Counted from the stretch's first letter, positions 1 through 9,572 are shown. The stretch is DNA of 64,000 bases from Opitutus sp. (GCA_024707325.1 JANPZY010000001.1:1488001-1552000); one strand, 5' to 3'. Notes: a model not told the origin generated them from the sequence alone. Translations and numbers: made by a program.

Positions 1-177
1 GACCGCGTCGAGGTCTTCTGGCCGGTCACGGGCAAGACGCAGATTTTCCGGCAGCTTTCGCCGAACCAGACTTACCGGCTCGTCGAGGGAAAGCCCGAGG
101 CCGAGATCGTGAACTTGAAGTCGTTCTCCCTTCCCAAGACACCGTCTGCCGACGCATCGCATCATCACCACCACTGA
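1..177 (+). CDS. C-terminal fragment of an FG-GAP/ASPIC-UnbV (CRTAC1-like) protein
   Basis: The window opens inside this gene; reading frame 1 is open to the TGA at 175-177 and gives 58 residues. The segment VEVFWPVTGKTQIFRQLSP followed by NQTYRLVEG matches the end of an ASPIC/UnbV domain, which normally closes extracellular FG-GAP (VCBS) beta-propeller proteins, and resembles the ASPIC modules of the two large proteins at 27.3-33.9 kb. The tail ends in five consecutive histidines, possibly metal-binding. The N-terminal propeller lies outside the window. The next gene starts 16 bp downstream on the same strand. Family assignment is fairly safe; its role is unknown. Confidence 0.7.
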   Translation, partial: DRVEVFWPVTGKTQIFRQLSPNQTYRLVEGKPEAEIVNLKSFSLPKTPSADASHHHHH

Positions 178-193
178 AGCGCCTCTTTTCCCC

Positions 194-904
194 ATGAGAC
201 TCTCCTTTCTGGCTCCCTCGCTCCTCGTTTTTGCCTTCGCCGCATCCGTTGCCTCGGCGGACACGTCGTCGTCGCAGACGTATCCACTTTCCACCTACGC
301 TGCACTGGGCTCGAGTTTCGCGCGGGATTCCGGTTTGCCGGCGCTGGGTTGGACCGAGGAGCAATTCAATGCTTTCGTCGAAGGCATGCGCGCGTCCGTG
401 CGCGGCCAGCCTTACCCGTCTGACGAACAAACCGCGCTGCTGAAAAAAGACATCGAGCAGCGGCTGCGGGCGCTGGCCGAGGAATATCAGCGCAGACAAC
501 TCGATTTCACCCAGCCCGGACGCCTCGACGAGTTCATGAAGAGCATGGTGAAGCAGCACTCGCTGCAGATGGCCGACAGCGGTTTGGCTTACGGATTGAT
601 GCCTGGCCGCGGACCGAAGTTTCAGCCGGCTCCCGAGGACACGGTGCTGTTGAGTTGCGAGGCGCTCGGGCCCGATGGGAAAACGCAACTGCCGAAGCTG
701 CGCCTCAGCGAGCAACGCGTGGTCGTCGAGTCGTTGATTCCGGGTTTGGCGGAGGGCGTGCAGATGATGACTCCCGGCAGCTCGGCGATCTTTATCGTGC
801 CACCGGATCTATCGTTCGACGAAACGGACTGGCCTGAGGATCTCGCGCCTGGCTCGCCGATCATCTACATGGTGCGCCTGCACGAGATTGTGTCTGCGCC
901 CTGA
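194..904 (+). CDS. secreted FKBP-type peptidyl-prolyl isomerase-like protein
   Basis: The 236-residue product begins with a signal peptide (hydrophobic LAPSLLVFAFAASV, likely cleavage after ASA at residue 22). Residues about 30-125 look like the helical dimerisation segment of Mip/FkpA-type proteins (DIEQRLRALAEEYQRR). Residues about 130-232 follow the FKBP fold, with GLAYGLM, a VIPGL-like LIPGLAEGVQMM and a closing IIYMVRLHEI strand. Several active-site aromatic residues of true FKBPs seem to be missing, so isomerase activity is uncertain and a periplasmic chaperone role is equally possible. It follows the ASPIC fragment by 16 bp and may share its transcript. Confidence 0.7.
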   Translation: MRLSFLAPSLLVFAFAASVASADTSSSQTYPLSTYAALGSSFARDSGLPALGWTEEQFNAFVEGMRASVRGQPYPSDEQTALLKKDIEQRLRALAEEYQRRQLDFTQPGRLDEFMKSMVKQHSLQMADSGLAYGLMPGRGPKFQPAPEDTVLLSCEALGPDGKTQLPKLRLSEQRVVVESLIPGLAEGVQMMTPGSSAIFIVPPDLSFDETDWPEDLAPGSPIIYMVRLHEIVSAP

Positions 905-998
905 TCTGCGCGATCGGTGGGCGCCTGCATGGCGCCGCCGCGTGGCAGTTTCATAATCCGGCTCGTCGGCGCGTCGGCGTCTCCTCTAGCCTGCGCGC

Positions 999-3071
999 AT
1001 GAGAAGACTCCTCCGACGTGCTGTTATTGCTTCTTTCGTCGTCGCGGTGTTCTGGGGCGAGGCCCTGGCCGCTGACGCTCGTCCGCTCGAAATCGAAGAT
1101 CTCTTCCGCCTGCGCCGCGTGAGCGAGCCGCAGGTTTCTCCCGATGGGCAGCAGGTGGTCTATGTCGTCACCGAAGTGCTCAAAGCGGAAAACCGCACCA
1201 ATGCCGACCTCTGGCTTGTGCCGGTCGCGGGTGGCGAGCCGCGCCAGCTCACCACTTCGCCGAAGCACGATCGCCACCCGCGCTGGTCGCCCGACGGAAA
1301 ATGGATCGCGTTCGAATCCGCGCGCGATGGCCAATCGCAAATCTGGCTGCTCCCCGTCTCCGGTGGCGAACCCCGCAAGCTCACCACGCTCTCGACGGGC
1401 GCTTCGCAGCCCGTGTGGTCGCCGGACGGCAGGAAGCTGGCGTTCGTCTCGTCCGTGTATCCAGAATTCTCGGACAAGCCGTTTGCCGAGTCCGACAAGC
1501 TCAACAAGGAGAAGGCCGAGGCCGCCGAGTCCAGCAAGGTGAAGGCCCGCGTGTTCACCGAACTGCTCTACCGCCACTGGGACACATGGAGCGATGGCAC
1601 CCGTCAGCATGTGTTCGTGATCGACGTGGAAAACGGCGCCGCGGTCGGCGAGCCGCGTGACGTCACGCCCGGTCCCAACGATGCCGTGCCCAACTCGATG
1701 ACTTTTGACGCGGGCGACGAGTTCGCCTTTTCGCCCGATGGCTCCGAGTTGTTCTTCACGGCGCCGCCGGAGCAGATCCGCGAACAAGCGTGGAGCACCA
1801 ACTACGACATTTGGGCGGTCAACCTTCAGACGCTCGAGCGTCGCCGCGTCACCGATAATCCCGCCGCCGACGGCCAGCCGCGTTTCTCGCCCGACGGAAA
1901 GTTCGTCGCGTATCGCGCGCAGTCACGCCCCGGCGCGGAAGCCGATCGCTGGCAGCTCTTCGTGATCGATCGCGCGAGCGGTCAGCACCGCAGCCTCACT
2001 GCGGATTGGGATTTCTCGGTCGGTGACATCAAATGGTCGCCGGACAGCCGCGCGATCTACGTCGAGGCCGAGGAAAACGGCGCCAACGCCTACTTCCGCG
2101 TCGCGCTCTCCGGCGGTAAGCCCGAACGCGTGCTCAGCGGCGGCACCTTTAGTGATCTCAACATCACGCGCGACGGCACGTACGTCTTCTCCCGTGCGAA
2201 GCTCAACGCTCCGCCCGAAGTCTTCGCGCAGGCGAAAGGCGCTCGCGAGCCGCGCGCGATCACGCGCACCAATGCCGAGCTCCTTTCCGGCATCGCGATG
2301 AACGCGCCCGAGAGCGTCACCGTGCCCGGGGCCGGCGGCACGCCCGTGCAGATGTGGATACTCAAGCCGCCGCACTTCGATGCGTCGAAAAAATATCCGC
2401 TCGTCTTCTGGGTGCACGGCGGTCCGCAGGGCGCGTGGAACGACGGCTGGTCGACGCGCTGGAACGCTCAGGTCTGGGCCGCGCAGGGCTACGTGCTCGC
2501 GCTTCCGAATCCGCGCGGCAGCACCGGCTTCGGCCAAAAGTTCACCGACGAGATTTCGCACGATTGGGGCGGCAAGGTCTTCGAAGATCTCATGGCGTGC
2601 CTCGCGTATCTCGAGCAGCAGCCCTACATCGACACCACGCGCATGGCTTCGGCCGGCGCGAGCTACGGTGGTTACATGATGAACTGGTTCCAAGGGCACA
2701 CGGACAAGTTCCGCACGCTCATCACGCACTGTGGCGTCTACGACTTCATCAGCATGTATGGCACGACCGAGGAAGTCTGGTTCGACGAGTGGGAGCACGG
2801 CATTCCGTGGGAAACGCCTGACTTCGAGAAATTCTCGCCGCATCGCTTCGCCGCCAACTTCAAGACGCCGAATCTCATCATCCACAACGAACTCGATTTC
2901 CGCGTGCCGCTGAATCAGGGCCTGAGTCTCTTCACGACGCTGCAGCGCAAAGGCATTCCGTCGAAGCTGCTCGTGTTCCCCGACGAAGGTCACTGGGTGC
3001 TCAAGCCGCAGAACAGCGAACTCTGGCACCGCACGGTCTTCGACTGGCTCGCTGAGTATCTGAAAAATTGA
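999..3071 (+). CDS. S9 family prolyl oligopeptidase (acylaminoacyl-peptidase/DPP-like), exported
   Basis: The 690-residue protein has an N-terminal signal sequence (RRAVIASFVVAVFWGEALA). Residues about 30-400 form a PD40/WD40-like beta-propeller with repeated blades such as RWSPDGKWIAFES, VWSPDGRKLAFVS and RFSPDGKFVAYR. The C-terminal alpha/beta-hydrolase domain carries the S9 nucleophile elbow GASYGGYMM (Ser555), a candidate acid in NELDFRV (Asp633) and the catalytic His in DEGHWVL (His665), in the usual order and spacing. It probably cleaves short oligopeptides in the periplasm. It stands alone, converges on the histidine kinase gene and is followed by a strong hairpin terminator. Confidence 0.93.
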   Translation: MRRLLRRAVIASFVVAVFWGEALAADARPLEIEDLFRLRRVSEPQVSPDGQQVVYVVTEVLKAENRTNADLWLVPVAGGEPRQLTTSPKHDRHPRWSPDGKWIAFESARDGQSQIWLLPVSGGEPRKLTTLSTGASQPVWSPDGRKLAFVSSVYPEFSDKPFAESDKLNKEKAEAAESSKVKARVFTELLYRHWDTWSDGTRQHVFVIDVENGAAVGEPRDVTPGPNDAVPNSMTFDAGDEFAFSPDGSELFFTAPPEQIREQAWSTNYDIWAVNLQTLERRRVTDNPAADGQPRFSPDGKFVAYRAQSRPGAEADRWQLFVIDRASGQHRSLTADWDFSVGDIKWSPDSRAIYVEAEENGANAYFRVALSGGKPERVLSGGTFSDLNITRDGTYVFSRAKLNAPPEVFAQAKGAREPRAITRTNAELLSGIAMNAPESVTVPGAGGTPVQMWILKPPHFDASKKYPLVFWVHGGPQGAWNDGWSTRWNAQVWAAQGYVLALPNPRGSTGFGQKFTDEISHDWGGKVFEDLMACLAYLEQQPYIDTTRMASAGASYGGYMMNWFQGHTDKFRTLITHCGVYDFISMYGTTEEVWFDEWEHGIPWETPDFEKFSPHRFAANFKTPNLIIHNELDFRVPLNQGLSLFTTLQRKGIPSKLLVFPDEGHWVLKPQNSELWHRTVFDWLAEYLKN

Positions 3072-3116
3072 TACGCAGGGGCGGCGTTCGCACCGCGAAA
3101 GATTCGTTCAACATCC

Positions 3117-3147
3117 GTGAGCCGGCTTGTGCCGGCTCACTTTTCTT
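3117..3147 (+). terminator. rho-independent terminator after the S9 peptidase gene
   Basis: A perfect 10-bp stem GTGAGCCGGC / GCCGGCTCAC closes a TTGT loop and is followed by TTTTCTT on the plus strand. The stop codon of the convergent kinase gene (TCA at 3137-3139) lies inside the right arm, so the two genes share this end. Confidence 0.85.
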
Positions 3148-5578
3148 CCGCTTCCGTGCCCTCGATCGCCGTGCGCAACGCCGCGACGAGCCGGGCCGAT
3201 TCGAAGGGCTTCTGCACGAAACCGGCGAGACCCATGCCCGCGAAGCGCTCCGTCGAGACGGATTCGCTGTAACCGCTCATGAGCAGCACCGGTGTTTGCG
3301 GCGCGATCACGCGGATTTCGCGATAAGCTTCTTCGCCATCCATCACCGGCATCATCAAGTCGAGCAGCACCGCGCAGAAGTCGTCGGGCGATTTGCGAAA
3401 TGCGGTGACGGCGTCGTGACCGTTGCCAACGGCGACCACCGTGAAGCCCGCCCGCTCGAGAATGCGCACGCTGATATCCCGGACGGCATCCTCGTCGTCG
3501 GCGATCAGCACGCGTCCTGAGCCGCGCCACGAATCCTCCGATTTCTCTTCTTCGGCTGCAGGCGCCGGCTCGGTTGCCGCGGCGGGCAACAAAAGTCGAA
3601 ACGTCGTGCCGCGTCCGGGGGCAGTATCCACTTTGACCGCGCCTTGATGGCCGCGGGCGATGCCGAGCACGGCCGACAATCCCAAGCCGTGACCGGTAAA
3701 CTTGGTGGTGAAAAATGGCTCGAAGATGCGGGTCAGCACTTCTTGCGTCATGCCGCACCCGTTGTCGCTCACTTCGAGAAAAACGAAATGCCCCGGATCG
3801 AGATCGGGCGCCAGATAGGTCGTGGCGAGATACGCGCGATCGGCGTGCATCGAGCCGGTGCGCACCACGATGTGGCCCGGCCGGTCGCCGATCGCATCGG
3901 CGGCGTTGATCACGAGATTCATCGCGATCTGGCTCAGCTGCGTGCTGTCGCCCTCGACCGCCGGCAGATGCGGATCGAGCGCAAACTCCAGCGTGCACTT
4001 CTTCGGAATCGAAACCTGCAAGAGATGCGTGGTGTCCTGCACGAGTTTGCTGAGGTCGACGAGCGACGACGTGATCCGGCTGCGCCCCGAATACGCGAGC
4101 ATCTGTTTGCACAGCTCCGCCGCGCGCAGCGCCGCGAGTTCGATCTGGTGAATCGATTTCTCTGCGGGACTGTCCGCCGGCACATCGAGTCGCGCGAGCG
4201 TCGCGTTGCCGAGCATGGCGGTGAGCAGATTGTTGAAGTCGTGCGCGATGCCGCCCGCGAGCACGCCCAGGCTCTCGAGTTTCTGGGCCTGGAGAAGATT
4301 GCGCTCGGTTTCGAGGCGTGCCTGCTCGGCCTGTTTCTGCGCGGTGATGTCGCGCATGATCGCCGACAACATCGAGGGCTGCCCGGCCTGGTCGTAGTGA
4401 GCGAAGATCAGCTGCGACACGGCCACTTCGCGACCTTCTGCGTCGATCAACGCCGTCTCGCCGCGCCAAAAGCCTTCGCGAAACGCCGTCGGCACGCCCT
4501 CGCGCAGGATCAGTTCCGTCGCCCAAGTCGGGTGGAAATCGTGCATGCGCGCTCCCTTCAGCTCATCTGCGTTTCGGCGCCCGCGGAAACGCGCCAGGGC
4601 GAGATTCGCGTAGAGCACCTGTCCGCCCTGACCGGTGGTGACGACGAAATCCGGTGCCGCTTCGATGATCGTCAGCAGACGGCTGCGATCCGCTTCCGCT
4701 TCGGCGCGGCGCGTCACCGCGATACCGAGGCCGAGTCCGACGCCCGAGATGGAAGCGACGAAAAGCAACAAATCCACCACCACATCTTCAGACCCGCCGA
4801 AGACGCGCACCGCCGCCAGGCTGCTCATCGTCAGTGCGCAGGTCGCGAGCGTCGCGCCGTGCATGCCGTGGCGCAGGCAAATCCAGATCAGCGGAACGAA
4901 CGACAGATAGTAGGCATGGAAACCGCGCAGAAACTCCGCGCCATTTACCGCCCAGACGCAGCCGAGGAGCGCCGCTGCCTGCAGCGCCACTTCTGCACGG
5001 TAACGCCACGTGCGCACCGGCTTCGCCGGCCGCGATTCGCCGAGGAGCCACGGAGCGAAATGCACGAGCATCAGCGGCACCACCGTGAGCACGCCCGTCA
5101 GATCGCCGATCCACCAGCTGAAGGCCATGCGCGCAAAGCCATCCGGTGTTGAAAAACCGGATACAAGCACCAGCAGCGAACCGGCCAGCGACGCGAGCAG
5201 CGGACCGGACAGCAGGATCGCAATGAAAACGCCGGTATCGAACGGTTTCACCGGCCGCGGATTCGGACCGAACATCTGCCGCGCCACCAGCGCGGTGGAC
5301 GCGTAGGAAATCGAAATCACGACGGGCAGCGTGTAGCGCAGCCAGTTGCCCGGCTCCACGCTCCCGATGTAAGCCGAGTAAAGATGCGCCACGAACACGG
5401 CCGGCACCGCACGCCAGCCGAAGATCACCACGATGGCGAACGACAGGCCCACCGGCGGATACCACAACGAAACACCCGGCGACACTTCAAACACGCGAGC
5501 CGCGTGATCGAGCAGCGCGTGAAGCAGGAGGTAGATGAGTAAAGCGACGGGAGTTTTCGATCCCGCGGGTAACTTCAT
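3137..5578 (-). CDS. MASE1-PAS hybrid sensor histidine kinase with receiver domain
   Basis: I start translation at the ATG at 5578 ([10 protein letters not shown], 813 aa). The longer ORF reading back to 5860 translates the repeat array and is rejected. Residues about 10-290 are a MASE1-type multi-helix membrane sensor ([13 protein letters not shown]). A PAS domain follows ([18 protein letters not shown]), then a HisKA domain with phospho-acceptor His446 in [14 protein letters not shown], a HATPase_c domain (N-box [12 protein letters not shown]-box [11 protein letters not shown]), and a C-terminal receiver with acidic pair ADDEDAV, phospho-acceptor Asp740 in LLDLMMP and lysine in QKPF. The family senses an unknown signal through the membrane. 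No partner regulator lies next to it. Confidence 0.93.
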   Translation of the reverse strand: MKLPAGSKTPVALLIYLLLHALLDHAARVFEVSPGVSLWYPPVGLSFAIVVIFGWRAVPAVFVAHLYSAYIGSVEPGNWLRYTLPVVISISYASTALVARQMFGPNPRPVKPFDTGVFIAILLSGPLLASLAGSLLVLVSGFSTPDGFARMAFSWWIGDLTGVLTVVPLMLVHFAPWLLGESRPAKPVRTWRYRAEVALQAAALLGCVWAVNGAEFLRGFHAYYLSFVPLIWICLRHGMHGATLATCALTMSSLAAVRVFGGSEDVVVDLLLFVASISGVGLGLGIAVTRRAEAEADRSRLLTIIEAAPDFVVTTGQGGQVLYANLALARFRGRRNADELKGARMHDFHPTWATELILREGVPTAFREGFWRGETALIDAEGREVAVSQLIFAHYDQAGQPSMLSAIMRDITAQKQAEQARLETERNLLQAQKLESLGVLAGGIAHDFNNLLTAMLGNATLARLDVPADSPAEKSIHQIELAALRAAELCKQMLAYSGRSRITSSLVDLSKLVQDTTHLLQVSIPKKCTLEFALDPHLPAVEGDSTQLSQIAMNLVINAADAIGDRPGHIVVRTGSMHADRAYLATTYLAPDLDPGHFVFLEVSDNGCGMTQEVLTRIFEPFFTTKFTGHGLGLSAVLGIARGHQGAVKVDTAPGRGTTFRLLLPAAATEPAPAAEEEKSEDSWRGSGRVLIADDEDAVRDISVRILERAGFTVVAVGNGHDAVTAFRKSPDDFCAVLLDLMMPVMDGEEAYREIRVIAPQTPVLLMSGYSESVSTERFAGMGLAGFVQKPFESARLVAALRTAIEGTEAEEK

Positions 5579-5718
5579 GGGAATTCGCGCGATTGCAGCC
5601 GCGCGTTTCTCCCCCTGCAAGGAGCAAACTCTTCTTACACGTGAATAAAGCTCATCGTGCGCAAGGCGCTGGCAACCGCGCCACCCTTCGCACCAAACCC
5701 TGCCAAATTGCGGCATGA

Positions 5719-5894
5719 GTTGGGACTCACTGCGGACCGGGTCGGACCAAGGTCCGCACCCGGTCGAGCCCATGTGCGGACACGGTCGCGACAAGGTGCG
5801 GCCACGGTCGAGCCGATGTGCGGACACGGTCGCGACGAGGTGGGGATCGTGTCGGGACAAAGTGCGGACCGGGTCGCGGCCTTGTTCCCGAGAC
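5719..5894 (-). repeat. 22-bp tandem repeat array 1 (minus orientation)
   Basis: Eight consecutive 22-bp units start at 5719, 5741, 5763, 5785, 5807, 5829, 5851 and 5873. Typical unit starts read GTCGCGACAAGGTGCGG and GTCGAGCCGATGTGCGG, which is the reverse complement of the consensus seen in the other five arrays. It lies between the stop of the recD2-like gene and the start of the histidine kinase gene, both on the minus strand, so it is 3' of recD2 and 5' of the kinase. The rest of this 398-bp gap (5579-5718 and 5895-5976) shows nothing I can name. Confidence 0.85.
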
Positions 5895-5976
5895 CGCAGA
5901 GGCAGGGGCGGATCTCCGAGCTGTCCGCGTTGCGCGCTCGTGCTGCGGCGGGGGCGCCGCGGCTCCAGTTTTCAGC

Positions 5977-8238
5977 TCAGCGAACCGCGAGTTTCTGGCG
6001 GAGGTGCGTGAGGCGCTGCTTCGACTCGCTGTTGCGCACGGCCATCGCGTAGGCCGCGGGGTCACCGACGATGAAAACCTTTTTCTTTCCGCGCGTGATC
6101 GCGGTGTAGATGAGGTTTCGCTGCAGCATCATGAAGTGCGCCTTGAGCAGCGGCACGATCACGACGGGGTATTCGCTGCCCTGCGATTTGTGGATGCTGA
6201 TCGCGTAGGCGAGAGCGAGATCGCCGAACTCGCCGCGCTCGAAGGTGTGGCGCTCGCCGTCGAAGTCGGCTTCGAGTTTCGCGTTCTCGGCGTCGATGCT
6301 CACGACGGTGCCGATGTCGCCGTTGAAGAGGTTTTTGTCGTAGTTGTTGCGCAGCTGGATGACTTTGTCCCCGGGACGGTATTCGCCGCCGGGACCGCGC
6401 AGGCCGCGCGCGTGGCGGTTGAGCTGCGACTGGAGCTGCGCGTTGAAATTGGCGACGCCGGCGGTGCCTTTATGCATCGGCGCGAGGATTTGCACATCGT
6501 TGATCGGGTGCGGCCACTTGAGCTGGCGCGGAATGAAGTCGGTGCAGAGCTGCACGACTTTGCGCACGCAGTCGTCGGCGTCGTAGGCCGAGATGAAGTT
6601 GAGATCCGCCCAGACCTGCGCGTTGGCGACGTCGGGGAGGACGGCGTTGAGTTTCGGATCGCCGGCATTGATCGCGTGCGCGGTGGTGACGATTTCGCTC
6701 TGGCCCTGCTGGCGGAAAATCACGGCGAGTCGCGTGACCGCGATCGCGGTCGCGGCGGAACCGTTGGATGCGGCGCTCGCGGCGATGAGATCTTTGAGAA
6801 CATTGCCGGCGCCGACGCTCGGGAGCTGATCGGTGTCGCCGACGAGCAGGAGATGCGCGCGCACTGGCACGGCCTGCATGAGCGCGGCGGCGAGGCGCGT
6901 GTCGAGCATCGAGGCTTCGTCGACGATGAGAAAATCGGTCGCGAGCGGAGCGTTTTCGTTGGCGACGAAACCGCCGCGCGCGGGATCGTATTTCAGCAGA
7001 CGGTGAATTGTGGAAGCGAACCCGCCGGTGGTTTCCGCGAGCCGCTGTGCGGCGCGCCCGGTCGGCGCGGCGAGATGCACGCGGACTTTTTTCGCGAGCA
7101 GGATTTCCACGAGCGCGCGGAGGATCGTGGTTTTACCGGTTCCGGGTCCGCCGGTGAGAATCGAGATTTTATGCGTGAGCGCGTTTTTCAGCGCGGTGCG
7201 CTGGAGATCGGCGAACGCGAAGCCGGCTTTTTGTTCGGCCCACGTGACGGCGGCGTCGACTTTGATCGGCGGCAGGCCGCTCGCGACCTGCGTGAGACGG
7301 CCGACGACGTCGGAGATTTTTTGTTCGGCGCGATCGTTGTGCGGAAGCTGGATGAGCGGTGACGCGAGCGTGCCGTCGGGCGACGCGGGCGGTGTGTGGC
7401 GCACGAGTGCTTTTTCTTTCACGAGCGCTTCGATGCGCGCCTCGACGAAGCGGCGTTCGGTTTCGAGTTGGTTGGCCGAGTGATCGATGAGGTCGGCCTC
7501 GGGAAATGCGGTGTGACCTTCCTCCTGCAGCGTCTCGAGGGCGAAGAGAATGCCGGCGTCCAGACGCGGCGCGGCGTCGTTGGCGAAACCGAGATTGATC
7601 GCGATGCGGTCGGCGGTTTTGAAGCCGATGCCCTCGATCTCGCGCGCGACGCGATAGGGCTCGTTCATCAGGATCGGTTTCGCTTGGGCGCCGTAGCGCT
7701 GGACGAGTTTCACGCACTGGCTCGGTGTGACGCCGTAGGTCTGGAGGAAAATGTAGAGTTCGCGCTCGGTGCGTTTCTCGTCCCACGCAGCCTTGATGGA
7801 CGTGGCGCGCTTTTTGCCGATGCCCGGCACATCGCGCAGACGCCCCGACTCTTCGGTGAGCACGCGAAATGTGTCGGTGCCGAACGCGTCGACGATCTTG
7901 TTGGCGTAAACTTTGCCGATGCCGGGCACGAGGCCGCTGCCGAGGTATTTGCGAATCCCATACACGCTCGCGGGCAACTCGCTCTTGAAGCCGGCGACCT
8001 TGAACTGCGCGCCGTGTTGCGCGTGGTGCGTCCACTCGCCGGTCAGATGCAGCGTCTCGCCGCACTCCACGCCGGGCAGCGGACCGACGATGGTGACGGC
8101 GTCCGCGCGCTCCTTGCCCGAGCCGGCCGGAGGCAGATCGGGGCGGAACTCGGCGATCGTGTAGTGCGTTTCCTCGTTGAGAAAAATGATGCGCTCGACG
8201 ACGCCGGTGAGCGAAGCGGAGGAGGGTGAGGACGCCAC
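5977..8238 (-). CDS. recD2: RecD2-type ATP-dependent DNA helicase
   Basis: The ORF is open to 8622, but its upstream part runs antisense to the HTH gene. I choose the GTG at 8238 (VASSPSSASL, 753 aa), so that LTGVVERIIFLNEETHYTIAEF sits at the N-terminus as in RecD2/YrrC proteins. Helix-hairpin-helix segments (VPGIGKVYANKI, VPGIGKKRATSI) precede the SF1B helicase core. The core shows Walker A GGPGTGKTT, Walker B LIVDEASMLD, motif III LLVGDTDQLPSVGAGN and motif VI-like ISIHKSQGSEY. RecD2 proteins are 5'-3' helicases that act without RecBC in repair. The start is uncertain because no clear Shine-Dalgarno sequence precedes it. Confidence 0.9.
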   Translation of the reverse strand: MASSPSSASLTGVVERIIFLNEETHYTIAEFRPDLPPAGSGKERADAVTIVGPLPGVECGETLHLTGEWTHHAQHGAQFKVAGFKSELPASVYGIRKYLGSGLVPGIGKVYANKIVDAFGTDTFRVLTEESGRLRDVPGIGKKRATSIKAAWDEKRTERELYIFLQTYGVTPSQCVKLVQRYGAQAKPILMNEPYRVAREIEGIGFKTADRIAINLGFANDAAPRLDAGILFALETLQEEGHTAFPEADLIDHSANQLETERRFVEARIEALVKEKALVRHTPPASPDGTLASPLIQLPHNDRAEQKISDVVGRLTQVASGLPPIKVDAAVTWAEQKAGFAFADLQRTALKNALTHKISILTGGPGTGKTTILRALVEILLAKKVRVHLAAPTGRAAQRLAETTGGFASTIHRLLKYDPARGGFVANENAPLATDFLIVDEASMLDTRLAAALMQAVPVRAHLLLVGDTDQLPSVGAGNVLKDLIAASAASNGSAATAIAVTRLAVIFRQQGQSEIVTTAHAINAGDPKLNAVLPDVANAQVWADLNFISAYDADDCVRKVVQLCTDFIPRQLKWPHPINDVQILAPMHKGTAGVANFNAQLQSQLNRHARGLRGPGGEYRPGDKVIQLRNNYDKNLFNGDIGTVVSIDAENAKLEADFDGERHTFERGEFGDLALAYAISIHKSQGSEYPVVIVPLLKAHFMMLQRNLIYTAITRGKKKVFIVGDPAAYAMAVRNSESKQRLTHLRQKLAVR

Positions 8239-8354
8239 GGCGGCAGAGTTAAGAAGAGCCGGCGGAAAGAAAAGCGGCGAATGGCGAAGCACGGCTTTGC
8301 GCCGCGGGTGCGCTGGATCGTCGCTCCTACGCGCCAGGGATTGTCTCAAACCCC

Positions 8355-8375
8355 AAAGTCCGTAATACGGACTTT
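8355..8375. promoter_or_regulatory. perfect palindrome copy 1 (candidate operator or mobile-element end)
   Basis: Two 10-bp arms AAAGTCCGTA / TACGGACTTT surround a single A. It ends one base before the ATG of the HTH gene at 8377, so it occupies the ribosome-binding region. The same sequence recurs at the end of the gene and again about 55 bp beyond. Confidence 0.85.
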
Positions 8376-8376
8376 C

Positions 8377-8760
8377 ATGAGCGACTATTTGCATCCGGAC
8401 CTGCGGTTGCTGGCGGCGCTGGCGGAAGTGTTGGAGGTGTCGGCGCGCGAACTTTCGAAGAGGGCGCAGCAACACTATCATGCACGCACGCGGAAAAAAC
8501 GGGGCGGCACGCTGCGCCCGGGCTACGATACGCCGTTGTGGCAGGCGCTCGCGGCAGCCGTGCGTCCGCATCTGGCCAAGCGCGGAACGCGAGCTCTGCT
8601 CGCACGCGAACTGGGTGTGCATGTTTCGCGCGTCACAGAATACTTCGTCAAAGGGACCGCGATGCCGGACGCCGAACGCGCGTTGATCCTGATGCTTTGG
8701 CTCGCAAGACGTCGCGATACCAAGCCCTCACCGGCACCCCGTCCCACCCAAAGTCCGTAA
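8377..8760 (+). CDS. small helix-turn-helix protein bracketed by palindromes
   Basis: The 127-residue product starts at the ATG at 8377 (MSDYLHPDLR). Residues about 75-115 form an XRE-like helix-turn-helix: LLARELGVHVSRVTEYFVKG followed by MPDAERALILMLWLARR, resembling DNA-binding domains that select short operator sites. The N-terminal half (LLAALAEVLEVSARELSKRA) is helical and basic. No Shine-Dalgarno is visible because a perfect palindrome abuts the start codon. The stop codon TAA lies at the centre of a second copy. Autoregulation through the palindromes is a natural guess, and a small mobile unit is the alternative. Specific function unknown. Confidence 0.7.
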   Translation: MSDYLHPDLRLLAALAEVLEVSARELSKRAQQHYHARTRKKRGGTLRPGYDTPLWQALAAAVRPHLAKRGTRALLARELGVHVSRVTEYFVKGTAMPDAERALILMLWLARRRDTKPSPAPRPTQSP

Positions 8761-8773
8761 TACGGACTTTGGG
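8747..8773. promoter_or_regulatory. perfect palindrome copy 2, 27 bp, over the HTH gene stop codon
   Basis: Arms CCCAAAGTCCGTA / TACGGACTTTGGG (13 bp each) surround one A at 8760, the last base of the HTH gene's TAA stop. The core is identical to copy 1. As RNA it would make a strong hairpin but lacks a long U-run on the plus strand. Confidence 0.85.
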
Positions 8774-8813
8774 ATTTAGCGATTTCCCTCGGGAGAAAGG
8801 GGATCGTCGGAGG

Positions 8814-8834
8814 AAAGTCCGTATTACGGACTTT
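8814..8834. promoter_or_regulatory. perfect palindrome copy 3
   Basis: Arms AAAGTCCGTA / TACGGACTTT surround a T instead of the A of copies 1 and 2. It lies 40 bp beyond copy 2 and 33 bp before the end of the convergent HAD gene, in otherwise featureless DNA. Confidence 0.85.
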
Positions 8835-8867
8835 GGTGAGGGGCTGCTTGAACGGGGGAGTGGGGCA

Positions 8868-9518
8868 CTAGGCGGGGAGGTTGAGCGCGCGGGCGACGGC
8901 GAAGAGATCCGGGAAAACGCGCTCGGCGCCGGCGGCGAGGAGTTCGGCTTCGTTGTGCGTGCCGGTCGTGACGCACCATGCGGGAAAGCCGCCGTTGCGT
9001 GCCGCAGCGACGTCGTAGATCGAGTCGCCGATCAGGAGCGTCGAGGCGGCGTCGCGACCGAGCGTGGTGAGCGCGTGTTGCGCGAACTCGGGCTGCGGTT
9101 TCAGCCACGGCGTATCGGTCGCGCCGAAGTTGCCATCAAGGAAACGCGCGATGTCGAGGTGTTCGCAGATGCGGCGGCTGGAGGGGCCGTGCTTGTTGGT
9201 AAACACCGCGAGCTTGGCGCCACTACCGTGCAAGGCGGAGAGAAGTTCGCGGGCGCCGGGATAAAGCGCGACATCGTCGAGCATCGTGCGGTCCCAATAG
9301 GGGCGGTAAATGGGGAGGGCGCGGGCGACGTTTTCGGGGCCGGCAAGTCGGGAAATCGCCACCTCGAGGCCGGCGCCCACGGCGGCGCGCACTTGTTCGG
9401 GTGTCGGCGGCGGCAGCCCCAGCTCGCGCATCGTGTGACTGTGGGCGCGGTGAATCGCCGCGAAATGGTCCACGAGCGTGCCATCCAGATCGAAGAGATA
9501 GGTGCTAAACCGTGACAT
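8868..9518 (-). CDS. HAD-superfamily hydrolase, phosphoglycolate phosphatase-like
   Basis: The 216-residue protein has all four HAD motifs: nucleophile motif FDLDGTLVDH near residue 10, motif II Thr in AVFTNK, motif III Lys in LKPQPEF, and motif IV GDSIYDV. The cap region (LPPPTPEQVRAAVGAGLEVAI) is the four-helix C1 type of Gph/PGP and beta-phosphoglucomutase relatives. The substrate cannot be read from the sequence; phosphoglycolate made during DNA repair or respiration is the usual guess. It is transcribed divergently from the MlaE-type permease gene across a 54-bp gap. Confidence 0.85.
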   Translation of the reverse strand: MSRFSTYLFDLDGTLVDHFAAIHRAHSHTMRELGLPPPTPEQVRAAVGAGLEVAISRLAGPENVARALPIYRPYWDRTMLDDVALYPGARELLSALHGSGAKLAVFTNKHGPSSRRICEHLDIARFLDGNFGATDTPWLKPQPEFAQHALTTLGRDAASTLLIGDSIYDVAAARNGGFPAWCVTTGTHNEAELLAAGAERVFPDLFAVARALNLPA

Positions 9519-9572
9519 GAATCAGGCGAAAATTGGGTTGGCGGGGAGCGAAGTCACGAGTGAAGTGCCCCC

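Noticed and set aside
5579-5860. N-terminal extension of the histidine kinase ORF
   Set aside because: It translates repeat array 1 (RTLSRPCPH-like periodic peptide) and precedes a good ATG that leads straight into the first membrane helix.
8239-8622. Longer start for the recD2-like gene
   Set aside because: The extension is antisense to the HTH gene and its peptide lacks any RecD2 similarity; the GTG at 8238 sits next to the conserved N-terminus.
8538-9515. 325-aa plus-strand ORF
   Set aside because: It runs antisense to the HAD hydrolase, whose four catalytic motifs are intact on the minus strand.
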